Of a stretch of DNA of 10,089 nucleotides, positions 1 through 5,838 are shown piece after piece; position 1 is the stretch's first letter; each line of letters starts with the position of its first letter. The position numbers and the translations under genes were made by a program. The stretch is from CAYMTN01 sp964393335. GTDB taxonomy: Bacteria > Chloroflexota > Anaerolineae > Aggregatilineales > Aggregatilineaceae. The notes beneath the pieces are model-generated. The model was not told where the DNA came from and ran no database searches. It saw nothing but the letters and a program-made list of their open reading frames with translations. Where the stretch lies: contig CAYMTN010000199.1 in the NCBI GenBank assembly GCA_964393335.1, positions 1 through 10,089 of the forward strand, written 5' to 3'.

Positions 1-714
1 CCAAAAGACCACGCACCATTCAACCGACACGGATAAAAAAACCACCCGCCAATAGGCCCAGTAGGTTGTGGAGAGGGGCGCGGCAGATGGCCGTGTGGCG
101 GATTGTCCGATGGATGGCGGCTCGTCGGCCCCGGTCTGGTTGCGCGGGATCGGCTCGTTGTGAAAAACGATGGCGAGTGAAGTCCAGCCCAGAATCCCGG
201 CGACAAATGCGCCGCGCCAGCCAGCGCCGATGCTTTGCATCACACCCACCATTAGCGGTGCCATTCCCGCGCTGATGGCGGCCCCGATATTTGACTCGGT
301 GAGCGCAATCGCCCGCCGGGGACCATGCCGATCCGAGAGTGCGGCCTGCACCATGATCATGACCAGGGTGCCCGGCAGGCCCATGAGTAGCGCGCTGGTG
401 ATGGTCAGCGTCGGGTGATGACCCAGGATAAACAGTGTGGCTCCCACCGCCATCCCGGCACCGCCGCCCCAAAACACAACTTTGCGGCCCCACCATTGGA
501 CGAGGTGATCGCCAAGCGACCCGGCCAGCACCATGCCCAGCGCGAACGCGCTCAGATGCAGGCCGCTGACGGTATAGCTGAGGTGCAGTTCGTCGCGCAG
601 GAACGGCATCAAGGGACCCAGCGCAGCTTGCATATATGCGAAGTACGCCAGCATCCCGTAGGCCAGCCAGGTGAAACGGTCGCGCGTAAACGAGGTTGCG
701 GGAGGGGCTGCCAT
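1..714 (-). CDS. MFS transporter, N-terminal part (cut by left window edge)
   Basis: The frame from the ATG at 714 stays open for exactly 238 codons to position 1, so the C-terminal half lies outside the window. The protein starts MAAPPATSFTRDRF and shows about six hydrophobic segments (roughly residues 16-38, 50-66, 78-97, 102-124, 140-160, 165-184). An MFS motif A-like loop lies between the second and third (residues 65-78, G-S-L-G-D followed by W-G-R-K), with a second charged loop D-R-H-G-P-R-R at 128-134. A hydrophilic linker rich in Pro, Ser and Thr (about 186-216) fits the central cytoplasmic loop, after which the next helix begins. An AAGGTGA ribosome site lies 6-7 bases before this ATG. 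A nearby ATG in another frame opens a longer frame that gives a Pro/Arg-rich, non-membrane shadow. The family exports or imports small solutes; the substrate cannot be told. Confidence 0.85.
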   Translation of the reverse strand, partial: MAAPPATSFTRDRFTWLAYGMLAYFAYMQAALGPLMPFLRDELHLSYTVSGLHLSAFALGMVLAGSLGDHLVQWWGRKVVFWGGGAGMAVGATLFILGHHPTLTITSALLMGLPGTLVMIMVQAALSDRHGPRRAIALTESNIGAAISAGMAPLMVGVMQSIGAGWRGAFVAGILGWTSLAIVFHNEPIPRNQTGADEPPSIGQSATRPSAAPLSTTYWAYWRVVFLSVSVEWCVVFW

Positions 715-772
715 GCCACATCACCTTGCGGTAGGTGTCGTTTAGACAGGATATATAGAGAATTAAAATCCG

Positions 773-802
773 AGTATACTTAAGGCGGAGTACTCTGACC
801 AA
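773..802 (-). promoter_or_regulatory. Candidate promoter and palindromic operator for the MFS gene
   Basis: Read leftward, a TATACT -10 box (778 to 773) lies 18 bases after a weak TTGGTC -35 box (802 to 797). Two perfect palindromes sit on the promoter: AGTATACT at 773-780, covering the -10 box, and GAGTACTC at 788-795, in the spacer. Paired palindromes over a promoter would suit a repressor, but no regulator is identified. The rest of 715-930 shows nothing recognisable. Confidence 0.35.
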
Positions 803-930
803 AAATGGTTTTTCCCGGCCAGTTGTCGCGGGCAAGTGGACGATCGCAAGGGTTGGATCGTCAAAACGCGAGGTTGGCAGCTAGCCGACGTGCTGGCGCG
901 AGGCGTTATGTAGCGTGTAGGCTTCCACAA

Positions 931-1404
931 TCAAGCCGGGGGATCGCTCGACTCGCCATCTGCCTCTGGTTCGGGTTCCGGTTTGCGATCTGGCGTGACG
1001 AGGTAGGCCAGGGCCAACGCGATCACGCCGACGCCCACGATCCGAACACCGGTGCGGCGCTGGTTATCGGCGTCAACGCGGTTGTTTTGGGCGTCAAGTT
1101 TTGCACGCTCCAAAGTCGCCAAAAACATCACGTCTTCCTGCGACGCGTCACGCAGATCGGGCTTGGTTTCGCCGTCAACTTCGGCGGTTGGATATTGCTG
1201 CACAAAAGCGTCAATGCGATCTGTCGCCTTGTCGATCTCGTCGGTGCGGTCCATATATTCGAGTTGGGCATTCACGACGGTATAAACGCCATACCCAATG
1301 ATGAGCACACCAATGGCGACAAAGACCCACATCAGCGTCTTGCGCTGTTGGGCGTCGTTCCAAGATGAACGTATCGCGGAGCCGGTTGATTTGATTCGGT
1401 GCAT
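931..1404 (-). CDS. Small two-helix membrane protein of unknown function
   Basis: This is a 157-residue protein that I do not recognise. A basic N-terminus precedes a first transmembrane helix at about 24-45, then a charged, helix-prone stretch (46-118, rich in Asp, Glu, Gln and Arg), then a second helix at about 119-136. The tail is acidic and Pro/Glu-rich (alternating K-P-E-P-E-P-E around 141-147). Both ends are probably cytoplasmic, with the 70-residue middle segment outside, though the charges would also allow the reverse. The ATG at 1404 is preceded by an AGG core about 9 bases upstream, a weak ribosome site that overlaps the stop of the possible small gene at 1411-1569. It is transcribed in the same direction as the MFS gene, 216 bases before it. 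Confidence 0.7.
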   Translation of the reverse strand: MHRIKSTGSAIRSSWNDAQQRKTLMWVFVAIGVLIIGYGVYTVVNAQLEYMDRTDEIDKATDRIDAFVQQYPTAEVDGETKPDLRDASQEDVMFLATLERAKLDAQNNRVDADNQRRTGVRIVGVGVIALALAYLVTPDRKPEPEPEADGESSDPPA

Positions 1405-1410
1405 AGTTGG

Positions 1411-1569
1411 TTACCTGAGTGAGCGTTCAGTTAAAGTCAGTTGGATGGTCATTATGGCCGGAAAACAGGCCAGGCAAATCATATGGCGACAGCATCGCGC
1501 GATCTGGCCTGGTTTCTGGCACACTTCGTCACAATACTGGCACAAACCTTCTTGATTTTCGCGGCACAC
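1411..1569 (-). CDS. Possible 52-residue Cys-rich zinc-finger-like protein (uncertain)
   Basis: The frame begins with GTG at 1569 and ends with TAA at 1413-1411, only six bases before the ATG of the membrane-protein gene at 1404. It has eight cysteines. Four Cys and one His follow the order C10-x2-C13-x13-C27-x-H29-x2-C32-x2-C35, the spacing of the first six ligands of a RING or treble-clef zinc site, but the last CxxC pair is absent. Against it: no clear ribosome site precedes GTG 1569, and an alternative TTG at 1545 has a purine-rich AAGAAGG placed too close. The opposite strand in exactly the same codon phase reads as a small membrane protein (ATG 1483 to TGA 1632), so one of the two is an antisense shadow. 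The spacing to the next gene and the ligand pattern slightly favour this strand. Confidence 0.3.
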   Translation of the reverse strand: MCRENQEGLCQYCDEVCQKPGQIARCCRHMICLACFPAIMTIQLTLTERSLR

Positions 1570-1595
1570 TATGTTTGGCTAAGTAGTGTGCTGCG
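1560..1595. repeat. Strong inverted repeat (hairpin) in divergent control region
   Basis: GCACACTA (1564-1571) and TAGTGTGC (1584-1591) are perfect inverted copies. Pairing extends outward by four more positions, including one G-T pair, giving a stem of about 12 with a 12-base loop. There is no T-run on either side, so it is not an obvious terminator. It would sit in the 5' leader of leftward transcripts. A weaker inverted pair, CAGGCCAG (1466-1473) and CTGGCCTG (1504-1511), lies next to it. Confidence 0.5.
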
Positions 1596-1671
1596 GCACA
1601 GGGGCAGCAGGGACAAACAGGATCGTTTATGATGTCTGGACCGCTAACGCTGCGCGGCTGGTGCGTCGGAT

Positions 1672-1680
1672 AGTATAGCA
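1672..1680 (-). promoter_or_regulatory. Extended -10 promoter facing left
   Basis: Read leftward the bases are TGCTATACT, an extended -10 (TGn plus a near-consensus TATAAT box). It would start transcripts near 1665 toward the Cys-rich frame and the two-helix protein. No good -35 is visible, as is usual for extended -10 promoters. It lies back to back with the rightward transporter promoter. Confidence 0.4.
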
Positions 1681-1701
1681 GAGTCGTTAAGTTCCGCCAC
1701 A

Positions 1702-1731
1702 TTGCGTTGAACATACTAGATCGGGTATAAT
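1702..1731 (+). promoter_or_regulatory. Promoter of the sugar ABC transporter operon
   Basis: A perfect TATAAT at 1726-1731 is preceded, after 18 bases, by TTGCGT at 1702-1707, a weak -35 matching only the first three consensus bases. Transcription would start near 1738-1740, immediately before the operator at 1742-1755, leaving a leader of about 180 bases. A weak -35 with a strong -10 next to an operator is typical of a regulated promoter. Confidence 0.55.
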
Positions 1732-1741
1732 TCGCGTAGAT

Positions 1742-1755
1742 TGTGAGCGCTTGCA
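1742..1755. promoter_or_regulatory. LacI/GalR-family operator
   Basis: TGTGAGCGCTTGCA is a 14-base imperfect palindrome centred on GCGC; five of seven half-site positions are symmetric. It closely resembles the lac operator core (TGTGAGCGCTCACA) and fits the LacI-family pattern with a central CG step. It lies just after the predicted transcription start, where a bound repressor would block initiation or clearance. No LacI-family gene is in the window, so the regulator must be encoded elsewhere. Confidence 0.6.
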
Positions 1756-1831
1756 TTTGCATCAGATCCATTTCTGGATATAACAATAGGGAGTGGGTCT
1801 GTTTAGGGGAAAGGAGGCGACATATCGATTG

Positions 1832-1924
1832 ATGAAAACGCTCTTTTTGGGGGCGTACCGACCTATCGCTCGAACTTATTTCACCCGTTTCCTGGAATAT
1901 CGTTACAAGAGGAGATATATGTGA
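1832..1924 (+). CDS. Possible 30-residue leader peptide coupled to the binding-protein gene
   Basis: A very strong ribosome site, AAGGAGG at 1811-1817, stands 14 bases before an ATG at 1832 (11 bases before an in-frame TTG at 1829). The frame runs 30 codons and ends with ATG-TGA at 1919-1924, whose last A is the first base of the binding-protein start. The peptide (starting MKTLFLGAYRP) is very basic and aromatic: seven Arg/Lys in the last half and several Tyr. It does not resemble a known family. It may act as a translated leader coupling translation to the next gene. The spacing is longer than ideal, so it could also be chance in a leader with a stray purine run. Confidence 0.35.
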   Translation: MKTLFLGAYRPIARTYFTRFLEYRYKRRYM

Positions 1925-2892
1925 TGTCCAAAAAGCGGACGATTGTGATTATGTTGTTGGTTGTGGGCATGCTGCTGACTCTGGTTGGCGGCGCGTCGGC
2001 GCGTCAGGCTAAACCGAAGTTCTTCCTGATTGCGCACGGCGGCCCCGGCAACTCGTTCTGGAATGTTGTCATCAAGGGTATGGAAGACGCTGCCGCACTC
2101 ATGAACGTGGATGCAACCTGGTTGGGCGCTGACACTGCTTCGAATGAGGACATGGTGGGTTTCTGGGATGATGCGCTGGCCGCTGACCCGGACGGCATTG
2201 GCACCACCGAGCCTGTCCCGGCGCTGATCGAAGACGCTGTGAATCGTGCAGTGGATGCGGGCATCCCTGTGATCGCCTTCAATACTCAGGACACCCGTCC
2301 TGAGGGCGAACGCCTGCGTCACCTGTTCTATATCGGCTCGAGCGAATTCCTGGGCGGTCAGACTGTTGCCCGCCGTCTGCTGGCGGATCGTGAGATCACC
2401 GGCGTGTTGTGCCCGATCCAGGAAGTTGGCCACACCGGCCTCGAAGCGCGCTGCAACGGCGTCGAGAGCGTTATGGCTGAAGAAGGCATCGATGTGGTGC
2501 GCTTCACCATCAGCTACAACGTGCCCGAATCGGCTGGCCTGATCGGCGATGCGTTTGCTGCGAATCCCGATTTCAATGCGATCGTGACCCTCGGCCCAGA
2601 CCCGGCGCACTCGTACTATCAATACGCGGAAGAGAACGGCGTGACCCCCGATCAGGTTGTGCATGCGACGTTCGACACCAGCCCCACAATCTTTGAGAAG
2701 ATTCAGTCTGGTGTCACCCTGCTGTGTATCGACCAGCAGCCGTACGTCCAGGGCTTTGAGACAGTGGTTTGGCTGTTCCTGAACAGCCAGTACCTGCTGG
2801 CCCCGGCCAACGACATCTTCACCGGCCCGAATGTTGTGGATGCCAGCAACGTCGCTCGCATCATCGAACTGAACTCGATGGGCTACCGTTAA
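1924..2892 (+). CDS. Sugar ABC transporter substrate-binding protein (periplasmic-binding-protein type 4 family)
   Basis: This 322-residue protein captures a sugar outside the cell and delivers it to the permease encoded next. A signal peptide is clear: basic MSKKR, a hydrophobic core (residues 6-21) and an A-S-A site at 24-26. The mature part opens with FFLIAHGG and the segment N-S-F-W-N at 43-47. It carries the family's D-G-I-G-T-T-E-P (90-97), the helix that follows, and D-A-G-I-P-V-I-A-F-N (111-120), as in ribose/xylose-type binding proteins. There is no lipobox cysteine, although binding proteins of single-membrane bacteria are normally lipoproteins. ATG 1924 sits nine bases after GGAG (1911-1914); GTG 1921 is the alternative and adds one Met. 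It is the first main gene of the operon, after the LacI-type operator. Confidence 0.9.
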   Translation: MSKKRTIVIMLLVVGMLLTLVGGASARQAKPKFFLIAHGGPGNSFWNVVIKGMEDAAALMNVDATWLGADTASNEDMVGFWDDALAADPDGIGTTEPVPALIEDAVNRAVDAGIPVIAFNTQDTRPEGERLRHLFYIGSSEFLGGQTVARRLLADREITGVLCPIQEVGHTGLEARCNGVESVMAEEGIDVVRFTISYNVPESAGLIGDAFAANPDFNAIVTLGPDPAHSYYQYAEENGVTPDQVVHATFDTSPTIFEKIQSGVTLLCIDQQPYVQGFETVVWLFLNSQYLLAPANDIFTGPNVVDASNVARIIELNSMGYR

Positions 2893-2917
2893 ACCGTTTG
2901 GTTTGACCTGAAACAGG

Positions 2918-2948
2918 CATGGGAGGAGGCATTTCAGCCCCTCCCATG
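2918..2948 (+). terminator. Intercistronic stem-loop after the binding-protein gene
   Basis: CATGGGAGG (2918-2926) pairs perfectly with CCTCCCATG (2940-2948). Past one bulged A the inner GGC/GCC pairs continue the stem to 12 base pairs around a six-base loop. No T-run follows directly; a T-rich stretch comes about 25 bases later (2974-2986). It therefore looks more like an mRNA-stabilising or partially terminating hairpin that raises binding-protein output over permease and ATPase, as in the malE-malF gap. Confidence 0.6.
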
Positions 2949-3002
2949 TTCCTAAATAGAGTCTACAATTTCGGTTTTTTGTTTTTGAGGGGACGATGAA
3001 CA

Positions 3003-4367
3003 TTGGCCAGGGAAATCTCTGTAACGGAGCATAGACAGGGCCTCAGCCGGATTGTCGCCCAATGGGAGCATATCCGCGAAGGCCTGGGTCGGTCTGCGGA
3101 GTCGGGGGCCGTTTTTGGCTTCCTCTCAGTGCTAATCTTTTTCATTATTGCGACATGGGTCGATACAGGCTGGCCGCCGCAAATTATTGATGGGCGTTCG
3201 TTGGCGTCGATTGCCACCAATGCTACGTCCCAAGGCATTATCGCTGTGGGCGTCACCATGCTGATGATCTCCGGTGAATTCGACCTGTCGGTCGGATCCA
3301 TGTTGGGGTTGAGCGCGCTAATGTTCATCATTGCCGCCGATAACGGCCCTGCCGGGTTAGTGGAGCTGATCCCGTTTGGCGTTGGCGGGCGGCTGGTCGA
3401 AAACCTGAACATCTCAGATGCAGGCATGGGGGGGATATCGTCGATCATTGTTGCGCTGGCGACCGGCGCAGTTTTAGGGTTGTTTAACGGCCTGCTGCTG
3501 ATCTGGACGCGTATTCCATCCTTTATTGTGACGTTAGGCACGCTGTATATCTATCGCTCAGTCATGCTCAACATCATCCCCGGCGGCACCATCGCCCGTT
3601 ATACGCGCAATCCGATTGTGTGGAGCGTTAACCCGTATCTGATAATCGCGGTTGTCATCCTGCTCATGGCGGCAATCTTATTCTTCTTGTGGCCGACTCT
3701 GAAGATGCGTTGGTGGCGCTTCCGCGAAGGTCACGGCAGCAGGCTGGTTGCGATTTATAACCTGGCGTCGATTGTCGCGCTGCTGGGACTGTGCGTAGTG
3801 GTCGGGGCGTTAATTGTAATCGGGTATGCTGGCGAAACAGGCCATTCGATTAAAGTGCCGTTCTTTGATATTTTGAACGGCAAACTTGCGTTTGTTCCGG
3901 AGAATTTTCGCGCGTCGATTATCTGGTGGTTCATTACGGCAGGGGTCTTCACGGTGATTCTGAACCACACGCGCTACGGGAATGGCGTGTTTGCGACCGG
4001 TGGCAACCCGGCGGCAGCGCGTGCCCAGGGTATCAATGTGAACCGCGTGAAGGTCACCAACTTTGTGATCTCCGGCACGTTGGCAGCGGTGGCTGGGATC
4101 ATGGAAGCGGCACGCTTCAAAGTGGTTGAACCGCTGCGTGGTAGCGGCTATGAGTTGGATGTGATCGCGGCGACGGTGATCGGCGGCACACTGCTCACGG
4201 GTGGTTATGGCAGCATTTTCGGCACAGTGCTGGGCATTTTGATTGCGTTTATGCTCAAAACCGGCCTGGTGCTGATCGGGGTTGAGGCCGATTGGTTCCG
4301 CGGCGTGTTGGGCATCATCATGATCCTCGCCGTCATCATCAACACGAATATTAGAAGGCAAAGATAA
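3003..4367 (+). CDS. Sugar ABC transporter permease (CUT2/RbsC-XylH type), TTG start
   Basis: This is a membrane subunit of 454 residues, probably working as a homodimer. Family landmarks are I-S-G-E-F-D-L-S-V-G-S-M (89-100), I-P-S-F-I-V-T-L-G-T (171-180), the ATPase-contact loop Y-G-N-G-V-F-A-T-G-G-N-P-A-A-A-R (325-340), and G-G-T-L-L-T-G-G-Y-G-S (394-404). Several long hydrophobic segments fit about 10-12 helices. It is longer than RbsC (about 320) and nearer XylH. The extra length lies mainly between 205 and 310, with two added helices (about 211-229, 255-275) joined by a basic loop (K-M-R-W-W-R-F-R), and in a polar insert at 112-142. TTG 3003 is the only credible start: in-frame TGA lies at 2997-2999 and the first in-frame ATG is far inside. 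GAGGGG (2987-2992) precedes it by 10 bases. One base separates its stop from the ATPase ATG. Confidence 0.9.
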   Translation: MAREISVTEHRQGLSRIVAQWEHIREGLGRSAESGAVFGFLSVLIFFIIATWVDTGWPPQIIDGRSLASIATNATSQGIIAVGVTMLMISGEFDLSVGSMLGLSALMFIIAADNGPAGLVELIPFGVGGRLVENLNISDAGMGGISSIIVALATGAVLGLFNGLLLIWTRIPSFIVTLGTLYIYRSVMLNIIPGGTIARYTRNPIVWSVNPYLIIAVVILLMAAILFFLWPTLKMRWWRFREGHGSRLVAIYNLASIVALLGLCVVVGALIVIGYAGETGHSIKVPFFDILNGKLAFVPENFRASIIWWFITAGVFTVILNHTRYGNGVFATGGNPAAARAQGINVNRVKVTNFVISGTLAAVAGIMEAARFKVVEPLRGSGYELDVIAATVIGGTLLTGGYGSIFGTVLGILIAFMLKTGLVLIGVEADWFRGVLGIIMILAVIINTNIRRQR

Positions 4368-4368
4368 G

Positions 4369-5709
4369 ATGGCTGGCAACGGGAACGGCAGTATTCCACT
4401 TGTGTACATGAAGGACATCACGCGTCGCTTCGGATTGATCGCGGCGCTGCGTGACGTGAATTTCACCGTCGACCGGGGCGAGATTGTCGGGTTGTTGGGC
4501 GACAACGGCGCAGGTAAATCTACGTTGATCAAGGTGCTGACCGGCGTTCATCCGCCCAGCGATGGGCAGATCTACTTCGAAGGAGAGCCGGTGCGGATTA
4601 CGTCCCCCAAGGTTGCGCGTATGCTTGGTATCGAGACGGTTTACCAGGATCTGGCGCTGGTTAACCTGATGAGCATCGCGCGTAATTTTTACCTGGGGCG
4701 CGCGCCGCTGCGGCGCATCGGACCGCTAAAATTGCTCGACAAAGAAATGATGAACCAGCAGACGGTCGAGGCGCTGCATGATATCGGGATCGAGATTCGC
4801 CGGGCAGACGAAGAGGTTCTGCGGCTTTCCGGTGGTGAGCGCCAGTCAATTGCCATTGGCCGCGCGGCGTATTTCGGCCAGAAACTGCTCATTCTGGACG
4901 AACCGACGTCGGCTTTGTCGGTGGGTGAAACGCAAAAGGTGCTGAATTATACGTTTCGGGCCAAAAGCGCGGGCATGGGCGTGATTTTCATCACGCACAA
5001 CATCGGCCACGTCTACCAGGTCGCTGACCGTTTCACGATCATCAGTCATGGGCATAAGGTTGGTGATTTCCTCAAAAGCGAGGTGAACCAGCAGGAAATC
5101 TCAGAGATGATCATGGGTGGACCGGTGCCGGAACGTCTGGCGCCAATTGTCGAAGAGCGCGAACGCGAGTTGCAGCGCCTGCACGACAGGATGGAGAAAA
5201 CTTACCGACCGCTATCGCTGGCCCAACGTAATAAAATCCGCCGCCGCAGAACGCTGGTGATTGGAGCTGTGGTGGCCGCCGTTGTGTTGCTGGCGTTATT
5301 GTTAGTTGGCAGCGGCGCGTTTAGCGACATCGCGCCGACGCCAACGATCACCATAGTGCCCACCGTTGATGTGTCCCAGGTGCCGGACGATGTCCTGGCA
5401 TTGCAAGATCAACTGTTACACGATCCGGACACGGGGCAGCGTGCGATTGCTGCTTCTAAGTTAGGAGCAACCAAATTCCAGAATCCTTCGTCGGTTGAAC
5501 CGCTCATCCAGGCGCTGCAAGACGAAGCCTGGGAAGTGCGAGCGGCGGCGGCCAAGTCGTTGGGTAAACTCGGTGATCGCCGGGCGATTGCGCCGCTGCA
5601 AGAACTGCTGCGCGACAACCAGTCCCCGGTGCGTGATGCGGCTGCGGAGGCGTTGCAGGTCGCGTTTGGTTTGTCGTGTTCGGCTTCGGACGGCTGCAAA
5701 GAGCAATAG
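4369..5709 (+). CDS. Sugar ABC transporter ATPase fused to a membrane anchor and extracytoplasmic HEAT repeats
   Basis: Residues 1-255 form one complete ABC ATPase that powers sugar import: Walker A G-D-N-G-A-G-K-S-T (44-52), Q-loop Q93, signature L-S-G-G-E (153-157), Walker B L-L-I-L-D-E-P (173-179), H-loop H210. RbsA/XylG relatives carry two such domains in about 500 residues; this has one, like FrcA. The same frame then adds a charged helical stretch (258-294, ending R-R-R-R), a transmembrane helix (295-315), a Pro/Thr linker (322-333) and about three HEAT/PBS-lyase-type repeats (341-371, 374-404, 406-433). The second and third share the A-V/W-x-V-R-x-A-A-A-x-A/S-L core. Two Cys sit near the end (437, 443). 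The positive-inside rule puts the HEAT part outside, on the binding protein's side. The frame is continuous with even codon use, so this looks like a true fusion. The role of the tail is unknown; docking of the binding protein is inference. Confidence 0.9.
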   Translation: MAGNGNGSIPLVYMKDITRRFGLIAALRDVNFTVDRGEIVGLLGDNGAGKSTLIKVLTGVHPPSDGQIYFEGEPVRITSPKVARMLGIETVYQDLALVNLMSIARNFYLGRAPLRRIGPLKLLDKEMMNQQTVEALHDIGIEIRRADEEVLRLSGGERQSIAIGRAAYFGQKLLILDEPTSALSVGETQKVLNYTFRAKSAGMGVIFITHNIGHVYQVADRFTIISHGHKVGDFLKSEVNQQEISEMIMGGPVPERLAPIVEERERELQRLHDRMEKTYRPLSLAQRNKIRRRRTLVIGAVVAAVVLLALLLVGSGAFSDIAPTPTITIVPTVDVSQVPDDVLALQDQLLHDPDTGQRAIAASKLGATKFQNPSSVEPLIQALQDEAWEVRAAAAKSLGKLGDRRAIAPLQELLRDNQSPVRDAAAEALQVAFGLSCSASDGCKEQ

Positions 5710-5755
5710 CTCAATCTCGGTTGCGGCGTGCTGCTACCGCCTGACATTCCATACC

Positions 5756-5791
5756 ACAGCCCGACCTTTGTCTCATCCGAGGTTGGGCTGT
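5756..5791 (+). terminator. Rho-independent-like terminator after the ABC operon
   Basis: ACAGCCCGACCT (5756-5767) pairs with AGGTTGGGCTGT (5780-5791) through 12 positions with one G-T pair and a 12-base loop. It is followed by the T-rich TTGTTCC. The T-run is short, so termination may be partial and the oxidoreductase genes downstream may be reached by read-through. No convincing separate promoter is seen in 5792-5830. Confidence 0.6.
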
Positions 5792-5838
5792 TTGTTCCAC
5801 TTTGGTAACCTGCAGATTAGATCAAAGGAGTGACATAT

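Noticed and set aside
20..835. Long minus-strand open frame (271 codons) over the left end
   Set aside because: It is rich in Arg, Pro and His with no membrane segments. The frame starting at ATG 714 over the same DNA gives a clear MFS protein with a ribosome site.
805..1368. 187-codon plus-strand open frame opposite the two-helix protein gene
   Set aside because: It has no ribosome site and no domain. The opposite strand gives a protein with two clean membrane helices and a charged middle segment.
1903..3003. 366-codon minus-strand open frame opposite the binding-protein gene
   Set aside because: It is antisense to a well-supported family protein, is rich in His/Arg/Gln and has no recognisable domain.
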